From: JALZCH01 sp036400075
GTDB taxonomy: Bacteria; Acidobacteriota; Blastocatellia; Pyrinomonadales; Pyrinomonadaceae
DNA length: 11,079 nucleotides
NCBI GenBank assembly: GCA_036400075.1
Contig: DASWLV010000010.1
Coordinates: forward strand, 1-11,079
Direction of reading: 5' to 3'
A program made the translations under genes and the position numbers. Below the pieces are notes generated by a model. It was given only the letters and a program-made list of their open reading frames with translations, was not told the origin of the DNA and ran no database searches. Of the stretch, positions 1 to 6,056 are shown piece by piece (within the stretch, counting starts at the first letter, position 1; the number at the start of each line of letters is the position of its first letter).

Positions 1-356
1 GGATCGAGGAAAAACATTGTCGCCTGCTCGCCGGGTTCACCCGCAAAACGGGTATGCGGTTCGATGATAAATTCGACATTCAAACCGCGCAGACGCGCCG
101 CCAGAGCCTGCCATTCTTCCATCGGCAAAATCACGCCGAAATGCGGTACGGGAACTTCGTCGCCGTCAACGCGGTTGTAATGTTTTTTGAAATTTTCCGC
201 CGGCGCGAGATGCGTGACGATTTGATGCCCGTACAAATTAAAATCAATCCAATGCGAAGAGCTTCTGCCTTCTTCGCACTGCAAAATCTGACCGTAAAAC
301 GCCCGCGCCTCTTCCAAATCCCGCACCGGAAAAGCTAAATGAAAGAAATTGTTCAT
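1..356 (-). CDS. VOC (glyoxalase/dioxygenase) family protein, 3' end cut by window
   Basis: The minus strand reads open from ATG at 356 to the left edge, giving 118 codons with no stop, so the C-terminus is missing. The product starts MNNFFHLAFPVRDLEEARAF, the typical first strand and helix of the vicinal-oxygen-chelate fold. Candidate metal ligands are H6 at the start of the first module and H71 (HFGVIL) at the start of the second; the last acidic ligand would follow near or beyond the cut. The segment around residues 31-49 (RSSHWIDFNLYGHQ, then VTHL) is characteristic of a VOC subfamily often annotated only as glyoxalase family protein. It should be a small soluble cytoplasmic metalloenzyme; the substrate cannot be read from sequence. 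No clear ribosome site precedes the ATG. Family assignment is firm, function is open. Confidence 0.88.
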   Translation of the reverse strand, partial: MNNFFHLAFPVRDLEEARAFYGQILQCEEGRSSSHWIDFNLYGHQIVTHLAPAENFKKHYNRVDGDEVPVPHFGVILPMEEWQALAARLRGLNVEFIIEPHTRFAGEPGEQATMFFLD

Positions 357-441
357 AAATTAATGTTTGTTATGTAAATTGGTTGTTGATTTTTAATAAT
401 ACTGCAAGTTTGTTTTATCTCGAAATCGTGCTGATTTTACT

Positions 442-447
442 TATAAT
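442..447 (+). promoter_or_regulatory. Possible -10 element for the RRM gene
   Basis: A perfect TATAAT, in an AT-rich stretch. No TTGACA-like -35 lies 16-18 nt upstream, so this is weak. If used, it would give a leader of about 360 nt carrying the repeat and the hairpins. Confidence 0.22.
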
Positions 448-498
448 GGGCATAAATATAATTATTTCGCCTTTGGCTCCGTCAATATACATTCCAAA

Positions 499-540
499 AA
501 TTGTTTTGAAAGATGTCAAAGGCGGTTGGTTTTAACAATT
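499..540. repeat. 42-nt inverted-repeat element, copy 1
   Basis: The ends AATTGTT (499-505) and AACAATT (534-540) are perfect inverted repeats. A nested stem TTTGA/TCAAA lies at 505-509 and 516-520. Positions 499-535 match 1274-1310 with only two differences (523 and 525). The two copies are direct repeats flanking the RRM gene and its terminator. It may be a short REP/MITE-like element or a structured RNA motif. Confidence 0.7.
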
Positions 541-582
541 ACTGACAAATTAAAAAGTCTGTTTGCAACTATGCGGAAAAAG

Positions 583-630
583 GCGCATCATACAAAGCGT
601 TAATCTTCTCTCGCATCATTGCTGATGCGC
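583..630 (+). promoter_or_regulatory. Competing hairpins in the RRM gene leader
   Basis: CGCATCA (612-618) and TGATGCG (623-629) form a 7-bp stem with a TTGC loop. The same right arm, TGATGCGC (623-630), can instead pair perfectly with GCGCATCA at 583-590 over 8 bp. Two mutually exclusive stems in a leader are what an RNA switch would need; no function is shown. Confidence 0.35.
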
Positions 631-780
631 TCGTCAAAGACGGTTTGTGGATAAGTTCGAGAGCAGGTTCGTTTATAACTATAGAAGTCGCTCTTGAAAT
701 TTTTGAGCATCCGAAACCGAAATTCTTCGTTGTTGACCGTTTTTCTCCGAAGTTCACTCGATTCGACGCTTCTTTTGAAA

Positions 781-794
781 TTCCCTGCGGGGAA
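781..794 (+). promoter_or_regulatory. Small hairpin just upstream of the RRM ribosome site
   Basis: TTCCC (781-785), loop TGCG, GGGAA (790-794). It sits directly before the purine-rich AGAAAAGG (794-801) that serves as ribosome site for ATG 813, so it could modulate translation start. Confidence 0.3.
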
Positions 795-812
795 GAAAAG
801 GTAACTATTATT

Positions 813-1139
813 ATGTCAGCAAAACTTTACGTCGGAAATCTTTCCTTCGATACGACAACCGAAGATTTGGAAAAAATGTTTGGCGAAAGCGGCACGGTTC
901 AATCAACCAACATCATTGAAGATCGCGACACAGGACGCTCACGCGGATTTGCGTTTGTCGAAATGTCAAACGATGAAGAAGCGCAAAACGCTATTACCTC
1001 GCTCAACGGCAAAGAAATTGACGGTCGCGCATTGTTAGTCAACGAAGCCAAACCGCGCGAAAATCGCGGCGGTTCCGGCGGCGGTGGCGGACGAGGCGGT
1101 TATGGCGGCGGTGGAAATCGCGGCGGCGGTCGCTACTAA
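813..1139 (+). CDS. Glycine-rich RRM RNA-binding protein (108 aa)
   Basis: A single RNA recognition motif spans about residues 3-80, with RNP-2 LYVGNL (5-10) and RNP-1 RGFAFVEM (44-51), carrying the RNA-stacking aromatics Y6, F46 and F48. A Gly/Arg tail (85-108) ends in GGGRY. This is the architecture of the small bacterial Rbp proteins known from cyanobacteria and other phyla, several of which are cold-induced; they bind RNA in the cytoplasm. ATG 813 is chosen over upstream in-frame starts because the RRM begins right after it and AAGG (798-801) lies 11 nt upstream. The gene is monocistronic: own leader, own terminator at 1168. RNA targets are unknown. Confidence 0.95.
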   Translation: MSAKLYVGNLSFDTTTEDLEKMFGESGTVQSTNIIEDRDTGRSRGFAFVEMSNDEEAQNAITSLNGKEIDGRALLVNEAKPRENRGGSGGGGGRGGYGGGGNRGGGRY

Positions 1140-1167
1140 ATTTTTGAACATTTACAATGTTTAAGAC

Positions 1168-1201
1168 AAATGCCTTCGGCGGTTGCCGGAGGCATTTTTT
1201 T
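1168..1201 (+). terminator. Intrinsic terminator of the RRM gene
   Basis: A 13-bp stem (1168-1180 with 1185-1197), loop GGTT, one G-T pair and otherwise complementary, followed by a run of T to 1201. It starts 28 nt after the stop codon. The A-run on its 5' side may let it work on the convergent minus-strand transcript too. Confidence 0.92.
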
Positions 1202-1273
1202 GCCTCAAACATTTTCAAACGGATTCATTTTCAAATATTAAATTTTTGCCGCATCCGATTACAAAACGGCAAG

Positions 1274-1315
1274 AATTGTTTTGAAAGATGTCAAAGGTGA
1301 TTGGTTTTAATCATT
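1274..1315. repeat. 42-nt inverted-repeat element, copy 2
   Basis: Second copy of 499-540 in the same orientation. The terminal arms are less perfect (AATTGTT against AATCATT), but the inner stem TTTGA/TCAAA (1280-1284, 1291-1295) is intact. Around the conserved GGTTTT loop the stem pair G525-C536 of copy 1 is A1300-T1311 here, a compensatory change. It lies in the 232-nt gap between the RRM gene and the convergent DUF6766-like gene; nothing else stands out there besides the terminator. Confidence 0.65.
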
Positions 1316-1371
1316 CCTAGAATTACCTTTGAAAAGCTTTGTATAATGCAATTTAACATATTGGATTATAG

Positions 1372-2037
1372 TCAGCCCTTGCCGGTTTCATCGTGCGCGG
1401 CGTGGACTGGTTTGGATTCGGGTGATCCTTTTTGGCGGAGATAGATTGAGAGAAAGACCATCAAGCCGATTGAGAGAAATTCGCTTTGCCAGTTTTGGAA
1501 CGATTCAAACCAGAAGCGCGAGGTGCCGAGATATTCGATGAACGATGTCGGCTGTTCGCCGTGAGCGAGCTGTTCCAGGTTGTAATCTTTGACGCTGCCG
1601 TAAGCATGAAGGACGAAAGACGCAGCGAAGAGCATAAAGAATGTCAGGCTGAGCGAGTTTTCGTAAAGTTTTAATATCCAGCCGCCGCGGCGCACCGGAA
1701 ACGGCGCGTCTTTTTGGTTTCGGGCGTCAGCCGGAACGATGTCAACCAGTTCAATTCGCGCCGGGTCTTTTGATTCGGCAGAGCCTTTCTGAAACAGGAA
1801 AACCGTTAGCAAAACAAACATTCCCATTTGCAGAAATTCGCTTTCCCAGTTTTCAAAAACCGCTTCGATAAAATGCCCTTCGCCGAAATATTCGACGTAG
1901 CCGACGGTAGGCAAACGATGTTCGCTCCTGTCTTCGTTGTATTCGTGGTAGCCCGTGAAATATTGTCCGACGAGGGAAAAAGCGAATAGTGTGAACAACA
2001 CAAGCGACAGCCCATTATTGCGAAAAAAGCGTTTCAT
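1372..2037 (-). CDS. DUF6766-like membrane protein with internal duplication (221 aa)
   Basis: The protein is two homologous halves, about residues 5-92 and 124-211. Each half has a hydrophobic segment after N-x-L-S-L (9-28; 128-147), a soluble loop with YN and EY elements, the motif N-W-x-S-E-F-L (63-69; 182-188), a second hydrophobic segment (69-84; 188-201) and the sequence QKGS[AP]ESK (83-90; 202-209). Four membrane helices with short cytoplasmic linkers are expected. I recall this repeat as that of DUF6766 proteins, whose function is unknown. The start is well supported: GGAGGT at 2046-2051 lies 8 nt upstream of ATG 2037. It is downstream of the peptidase gene on the same strand but separated by 120 nt, so cotranscription is possible, not obvious. 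Confidence 0.85.
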   Translation of the reverse strand: MKRFFRNNGLSLVLFTLFAFSLVGQYFTGYHEYNEDRSEHRLPTVGYVEYFGEGHFIEAVFENWESEFLQMGMFVLLTVFLFQKGSAESKDPARIELVDIVPADARNQKDAPFPVRRGGWILKLYENSLSLTFFMLFAASFVLHAYGSVKDYNLEQLAHGEQPTSFIEYLGTSRFWFESFQNWQSEFLSIGLMVFLSIYLRQKGSPESKPVHAAHDETGKG

Positions 2038-2045
2038 CCGGCATT

Positions 2046-2051
2046 ACCTCC
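2046..2051 (-). promoter_or_regulatory. Shine-Dalgarno site of the DUF6766-like gene
   Basis: GGAGGT on the minus strand, 8 nt from ATG 2037. It is the best ribosome site in the window and fixes this start. Confidence 0.8.
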
Positions 2052-2157
2052 GTCGCAAAATGTAACCTTTAAACCGCAGTTCTGGCTAGCATTTTTTGAA
2101 AATATTGCCTACGCCGACCGTGAACCCGGCTAAAAAAGTCGCTCTTGAAGTATAAAA

Positions 2158-3426
2158 TTACTCTTTCAACGCTGCTAAAAATTTATCTGCCGTTTCGCGC
2201 GATGAAAATTTAGCTAGAAATTCGATCAGTTCATCCGTTTCATCAACGTTAGCTTCCGAAAGTTTTTGCAGAAATTCCAAAAACTTTGCTTCGCCCAAAT
2301 CCTTTTCCAATTCGTGCAGTTTCAAAGCGCCTTTGACATATAAAACCAGAGGCGTTTGCTGGCGGTTTTTAGTCCGGTCAAAGCCGTAAATCGGCGGCAG
2401 ATTTTGGTTTAGCTTTTTCTTTTTCTCCAAAACCTCATTAAAAGCGTCCAAGCCTTTTAGCTTTCGTGTTGCGAGCATCGCGCTGTATTCGGCAAAGCTC
2501 TCGTTGAGCCAGGCATTTTGCTGATTTGCGCCGATCCACCAGTTGTGCGCGAGTTCGTGGGCGACAGGAAAGAAGAGGTTTTTGGCATCGTCAATGCGCG
2601 GCAAAATAAAATAACCTTTGCGAAAATACCCGCCCTGCCCGCTGATTTCGGGAAACGGGCGAATAACGGCGGTTACTTCGCGCTGCGGATTTTTCGCGCC
2701 GAATGTGGAATTATAAAAATCGAGCGTTTCCCTGATGTTTCCAAGCAGAGCTGCGGACACTTCTTCGGGCAGATTTTTCGATACGACTTGCAGGTTATAA
2801 CCATTTTCGCTGTCTCGTTTGAACGAAAGATTATCGCTTAAAACAAGGTCTATATCATAATCAGACACTTTCGATTCGATCAGCCAATTTTTACCTTTTT
2901 TCACCGCACGCCCGTTTCCGGCAAGCTGAAAATCCGGCGCATCCGTTTTGACCGTCAAGCGGTAAAGAAAATTAAACCCGCTGAGAGTTCGGTGAACCGG
3001 ATACCAAAACCAATCAAGCCCCAGCTCCAAAAACCGATGCTCTTTGTGATACATCCCTTTGAGATCGCCGTCATACTCGATTTCAATCGGCATCCGTTCG
3101 CCCGTTTGCAAAGGCTTTTCAAGCGAAATCGTTAAAGTCGGAAGTCGTTGAGCCTTCGGGTCAAACTTAAACGCGCTGCATCTTCCGCATTTAACTTTTG
3201 TGACATTAAAATTCTCACTGAGATAAAACTTAATTTCCGCCTCCGCCTCACCGACCGCAACATAATCATATTTGAGCCTCGCGGAAATCTTTTCCTGTTT
3301 CAGATTGATATCCACTTCGCCAGTGATTTTTCCGATATTTTTATCGGTATTTGCGAAAGCATTTGAGATAAAAACCGCGAAAACGACAAACAGAACGAAT
3401 TTTAAATTGGAAGTTTTATTTAGCAT
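2158..3426 (-). CDS. Secreted M1-like zinc metallopeptidase (422 aa)
   Basis: A gluzincin peptidase. The zinc site is HELAH (residues 290-294, followed by NWW) with the third ligand E309 in WLNESFAEY. Y363 in LYVKGALKL matches the transition-state tyrosine of the M1 family. A signal peptide occupies about residues 8-26 (LKFVLFVVFAVFISNAFA), so the enzyme acts outside the cytoplasm. The N-terminal half is beta-rich like the M1 N-terminal domain. Two departures from classical M1 enzymes: only 14 residues instead of 18 separate HExxH from the Glu, and no GAMEN motif is visible, the corresponding region reading SGQGGYFRKGYF. A CGRC pair sits at 80-83. ATG 3426 is preferred over an in-frame GTG at 3456: GAGAGA lies just upstream and the predicted transcript starts near 3454. 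Substrate unknown. Confidence 0.85.
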   Translation of the reverse strand: MLNKTSNLKFVLFVVFAVFISNAFANTDKNIGKITGEVDINLKQEKISARLKYDYVAVGEAEAEIKFYLSENFNVTKVKCGRCSAFKFDPKAQRLPTLTISLEKPLQTGERMPIEIEYDGDLKGMYHKEHRFLELGLDWFWYPVHRTLSGFNFLYRLTVKTDAPDFQLAGNGRAVKKGKNWLIESKVSDYDIDLVLSDNLSFKRDSENGYNLQVVSKNLPEEVSAALLGNIRETLDFYNSTFGAKNPQREVTAVIRPFPEISGQGGYFRKGYFILPRIDDAKNLFFPVAHELAHNWWIGANQQNAWLNESFAEYSAMLATRKLKGLDAFNEVLEKKKKLNQNLPPIYGFDRTKNRQQTPLVLYVKGALKLHELEKDLGEAKFLEFLQKLSEANVDETDELIEFLAKFSSRETADKFLAALKE

Positions 3427-3460
3427 AAAATCTCTCACATGTTGGAATGTCTTCACAGAG

Positions 3461-3490
3461 ATAACACAGAAGAGCTAAGTTTTATGACAA
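3461..3490 (-). promoter_or_regulatory. Predicted sigma70-type promoter of the peptidase gene
   Basis: On the minus strand, -35 TTGTCA (3490-3485), an 18-nt spacer and -10 TGTTAT (3466-3461). The start of transcription would be near 3454, leaving a leader of about 28 nt before ATG 3426, which also argues against the GTG at 3456 as start codon. Confidence 0.42.
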
Positions 3491-3630
3491 TTTTTTGAGT
3501 TTGAATTTTATCAGGAATTGGAAAAGGAAGTGTCGGCTTTGATAAATTAAAACCGAAATCTGAAACAGGAATGAGCAACCGCTTTGGAATTGGAAAACTC
3601 TACGGGATATGTCGAAGAATCGGTTGATCT

Positions 3631-3813
3631 ATTCCGAAATACGAACAAATGAAGCTCTCCGGCGGGACTCCTCAACAAGTTTATCGCCAGCTCCATCCTG
3701 ACAAACTCAACCGCATAAATACGATTAAATCTTGCACCGTATTTTCGATTTATCATTAGAATGAAGCGACCGAAATATTACAAAAAACCGGAAAAATGAG
3801 AATCGCTGCCTAA
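3631..3813 (+). pseudogene. Probable decayed small gene, C-terminal part
   Basis: One plus-strand frame reads SIPKYEQMKLSGGTPQQVYR and on through LHPDKLNRINTIK, is stopped by TAG at 3757-3759, then resumes in the same frame with NEATEILQKTG and ends at TAA 3811-3813. The peptide looks protein-like on both sides of the stop; its second half resembles the helix pattern of small proteins with an L7/L12-like C-terminus (IK...VF...xEA.EIL). Upstream the frame is broken again by TGA at 3625. ATG 3649 could start a 36-residue peptide, but no ribosome site is present. I cannot name the parent family; the call rests on the look of the translation only. Confidence 0.3.
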
Positions 3814-3842
3814 ACCTTTAAGAGAAACTAGGATTCAATATT

Positions 3843-4616
3843 TTAACTATTATCTTTTGATGACGATTCATGTTCATTAACTTCTTTAGTAGAACTGTTA
3901 AATTCAAATGATTCCATTAATTTTTCAAGTTCAGGTGATGCTACTCTTCTAAGCCAGTTAAAGTCTCCTGGAAAGAGTTGAAACCATATCATTATTATTT
4001 CCTCTTTTTGTTGAGGGTATTTTATTAATGATTCATAAAAAAACTTCTTCTCTTCAGATGGCTCTTTCTCCTCCGGTTTAAAGTTATCTAGAAAGTTATC
4101 TGGAAGGCGTTTGCTGAAAATCTCTTTTAGAATTTTCCCCCTTTTAAAAATTGCTAATGGAGTAGTGCCGGAAAATGCAATCTCAGCAGCCTTTAATTCA
4201 AAGTCTGCTTTGTTCTCAGCTTCCTTTAATTCAAAGTTTGCTTTATTCTCAGCTTCCTTCAAATCATACTGTAATTTAGCTTGTTTGTACTGACTATAAA
4301 AACCAGCAATTATTGTAAGTAATCCAACTACTAATGGAACCCAAGTGGCAAGGGATGACCAAAAATTTTTTGATTCTTCTATCTGGAGTTTTCTATCTTC
4401 GCGTACTCTATCTAATTCATATTTATTCTTTTCAAATTCCAAGCGTTCGCGTTCTACAGAAATTTTCTCTATCTCGGTAGTGCCTTGAGGCACCACTGCT
4501 TCCTGTTTTTCCAAACTTCTATTATTTGAATTTACGTTAGCTTGCGCGTAAGACTTTGTTTTAACAGATATTGCAAGTATTAAAACAATGATTGCCAAAA
4601 TAGCGGCTTTTTTCAT
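3843..4616 (-). CDS. Unknown exported, membrane-anchored coiled-coil protein (257 aa)
   Basis: I do not recognise the family. Visible parts in order: a signal peptide (1-24, ending SYA, then QAN); a charged helical stretch likely to be a coiled coil (47-84); one membrane segment (92-107, WVPLVVGLLTIIAGFY); a second coiled coil (111-148) built on 11-residue repeats DLKEAENKANF and ELKEAENKADF; a C-terminal domain (150-240) with aromatic residues (IWFQLFPGDFNWLRR, 210-224); and a polar Ser/Glu tail. It starts 69 nt after the stop of the radical SAM gene on the same strand, so the two are probably cotranscribed. Like that gene it is rich in A/T third positions, unlike its neighbours outside the module, which suggests joint transfer. 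The coiled coils imply oligomerisation or partner binding at the membrane. Confidence 0.75.
   Translation of the reverse strand: MKKAAILAIIVLILAISVKTKSYAQANVNSNNRSLEKQEAVVPQGTTEIEKISVERERLEFEKNKYELDRVREDRKLQIEESKNFWSSLATWVPLVVGLLTIIAGFYSQYKQAKLQYDLKEAENKANFELKEAENKADFELKAAEIAFSGTTPLAIFKRGKILKEIFSKRLPDNFLDNFKPEEKEPSEEKKFFYESLIKYPQQKEEIIMIWFQLFPGDFNWLRRVASPELEKLMESFEFNSSTKEVNEHESSSKDNS
4185..4250. repeat. Two tandem 33-bp units in the coiled-coil gene
   Basis: Units 4185-4217 and 4218-4250 match at 29 of 33 positions and encode the 11-residue repeat (DFELKEAENKA type). A third, diverged unit follows from 4251. The length is a multiple of three, so copy changes would keep the frame and only lengthen the coiled coil. 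Confidence 0.75.
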
Positions 4617-4685
4617 AACAATTCTACAAATTTAGTTTGTAATCATTTCTGTAATACTCCTCGTTGATATAAAACAAATAACGCT

Positions 4686-5771
4686 TCATATCGTTAAGGA
4701 ATGATGTGGATTACATCGTTGTATATCTGGATTACAAATTTGATCAGGTGAGCAAGGAGTTCTTCCTGGATTACAATTTGGATCACAACTATATGCTGGA
4801 GCACATTCAGTTGAGGTTGGTAAGCATCGATTTACATCTGATTTGGGAGAACAGAAAGTCGGTGGAGCACAAGTCGGCTCACATTTCAAAGGGGTACACA
4901 TAATTATTTCTCTGGTGCTGTCTTTTAATATCTCTGCATAAAGATTATCTGGTTTCACCTTTCTGTTTTGGTAATCTTTAAGTCTTGCCCGAAATTTTAA
5001 TAAATCATTCGCTTTAAGGATGTTATAAATTCCTTTTTTGGCTGTTCCCAAATCTGCGAAACGAGAAAACACACATGGATATGCTTTTCCAGTTGAGGTA
5101 ACGCATAGTTTTCCTTTCCAACACTCTCCGCAAAGTTCCGACATCGGCTCCAGTGAGTGGATTTTTTGCGCACCGCGCCCTATACCTCGTTGGTGGTCAA
5201 TTCTAATATCAGAAATACCTAAGTGTTCTAAAAATTGCTTTGCCTGAAATGCCTCTTCTGCTCCGCGCGGCATTTCAATAATGCCAGCACGGATGTTTAA
5301 TCCTGCGGAAATAAAGCGTTTAATACCATCTACTGTACGGTCAAAACTTCCTTTGTGTTTAGTAATTGAATCATGAGTTTGTGGATTATCTGAGTAAAAA
5401 GAAATAGCAATGTGAACATTATGTTCAACAAATGTTTTTAATAAGTTTTCATTTGGTATTGTTGCATTAGTAAAGACCTCTATAAATGAATAACCTTGTG
5501 CTGATGCAAAAGAAATCATTCTACATAAATCTGGATGAAGTGTAGGCTCTCCACCAATAAATTGAACCTGTTTACATCCAACCTCTGCTGCTTGAAATAA
5601 GACTTCAAGCCAATCTTCAGTCCCCATTTGGTTAAACAGGTCTTGTTTTGGACTTGAGTCTGCGTAACAATGTATACACTCTAAATTACATTTAGAGGTA
5701 ATTTCGAGCCATAGGAAAGACAGTTCCTGTAATGAAGTATTTGCAACACAATCAGAAGATGTAATATCCAT
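4686..5771 (-). CDS. Radical SAM enzyme with SPASM-like cysteines and an 11-fold C-x-P tail (361 aa)
   Basis: The radical SAM cluster is C28-x3-C32-x2-C35 (CNLECIHCY), with the SAM-binding GGEP at 73-76 and LEI at 22-24. After the barrel, C214, C217, C223 and C233 (LCGEC ... GKAYPC) look like the first half of a SPASM/twitch auxiliary cluster. The overall pattern (FIGGEPTLHPDL, EVFTN, GISDIRIDHQRGIGRG, PCVFSR) resembles peptide-modifying rSAM-SPASM proteins that I recall from actinobacteria. Residues 292-353 contain 11 cysteines, each followed two residues later by proline; the spacing of 4-9 residues is irregular. The tail could complete auxiliary clusters or be a fused peptide substrate. 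No separate precursor gene was found nearby. No strong ribosome site precedes ATG 5771. Base usage is AT-rich, suggesting transfer. The radical SAM call is certain; peptide maturation is inference. Confidence 0.92.
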   Translation of the reverse strand: MDITSSDCVANTSLQELSFLWLEITSKCNLECIHCYADSSPKQDLFNQMGTEDWLEVLFQAAEVGCKQVQFIGGEPTLHPDLCRMISFASAQGYSFIEVFTNATIPNENLLKTFVEHNVHIAISFYSDNPQTHDSITKHKGSFDRTVDGIKRFISAGLNIRAGIIEMPRGAEEAFQAKQFLEHLGISDIRIDHQRGIGRGAQKIHSLEPMSELCGECWKGKLCVTSTGKAYPCVFSRFADLGTAKKGIYNILKANDLLKFRARLKDYQNRKVKPDNLYAEILKDSTREIIMCTPLKCEPTCAPPTFCSPKSDVNRCLPTSTECAPAYSCDPNCNPGRTPCSPDQICNPDIQRCNPHHSLTI

Positions 5772-6056
5772 ATTTTTAGCTGTTAAAGATTATGCAACAA
5801 TTGCTTTACTCTATTATTTGTTATTTGTAAAGGTTATTTTGTTATTCTGCTAAATTTTGTATGGTGCAGAAATTGACAAAGCATTATGTTGTGAAGATTT
5901 GAGCCACTGATTGAATGGCTTACAAAAGTCGAATTTTAGATTTTCGGGTCGTTTGTAATCAATTCCAAGTTTAAATATCTTGCGTTCGACAGGAATTGAA
6001 CTTTAATTTATCCTGCTCCGTACAAAGGCGCGAGCGGTGTCGGTGCGGGAGAAATT
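5772..6056. other. 285-nt divergent intergenic region
   Basis: It separates the minus-strand radical SAM gene from the plus-strand hydrolase-like gene. No convincing precursor-peptide gene was found: the longest minus-strand candidate from ATG at 5884 has only 16 codons (MLCQFLHHTK...). A weak plus-strand promoter pair TTGCGT (5980-5985) and TTTAAT (6002-6007), spacer 16, may serve the downstream gene. Base composition changes in this stretch, which marks the right border of the AT-rich module. Confidence 0.45.

Larger units (their letters stand above)
357..812. other. 456-nt intergenic region, divergent between the VOC gene and the RRM gene
   Basis: I see no convincing gene here. It holds a perfect TATAAT at 442-447 (plus) without a matching -35, the first copy of the 42-nt repeat (499-540), and a structured stretch at 583-630 and 781-794 that would form the leader of the RRM gene. 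The downstream frame is open from 645 into the RRM gene, but its upstream part encodes no RRM-like sequence and a good start with a ribosome site exists at 813. Confidence 0.6.
3427..3842. other. 416-nt intergenic region with no intact gene
   Basis: It holds the promoter of the peptidase gene (3461-3490, minus) and a probable decayed gene on the plus strand (3631-3813). A minus-strand open frame at 3547-3756 has no ribosome site or recognisable sequence and is antisense to the decayed gene. This stretch is the left border of the AT-rich accessory module. Confidence 0.55.

Noticed and set aside
54..338. 94-codon plus-strand open frame
   Set aside because: It is antisense to the VOC gene, whose own translation shows a clear family pattern.
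645..812. N-terminal extension of the RRM protein from an upstream in-frame start
   Set aside because: The extra 56 residues have no domain-like pattern, and ATG 813 has a ribosome site and begins directly at the RRM.
3427..3456. GTG 3456 as start of the peptidase, adding ten residues before the signal peptide
   Set aside because: It lies at or before the predicted transcript start, has a poorer ribosome site, and would bury the signal peptide behind an unusual N-terminus.
3547..3756. 69-codon minus-strand open frame as a small gene
   Set aside because: No ribosome site and no recognisable pattern; the opposite strand reads more protein-like.
4700..4800. Short GGATTACA repeats as a CRISPR-like array
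   Set aside because: The repeats are 8 nt, irregularly spaced and inside the C-x-P coding tail.
5837..5884. 16-codon minus-strand frame as a precursor peptide for the radical SAM enzyme
   Set aside because: Too short, no ribosome site, and only one Cys; no leader-core pattern.
5981..6003. tRNA-like TTCGA...GAACT pattern
   Set aside because: No acceptor, D or anticodon stem can be built around it.
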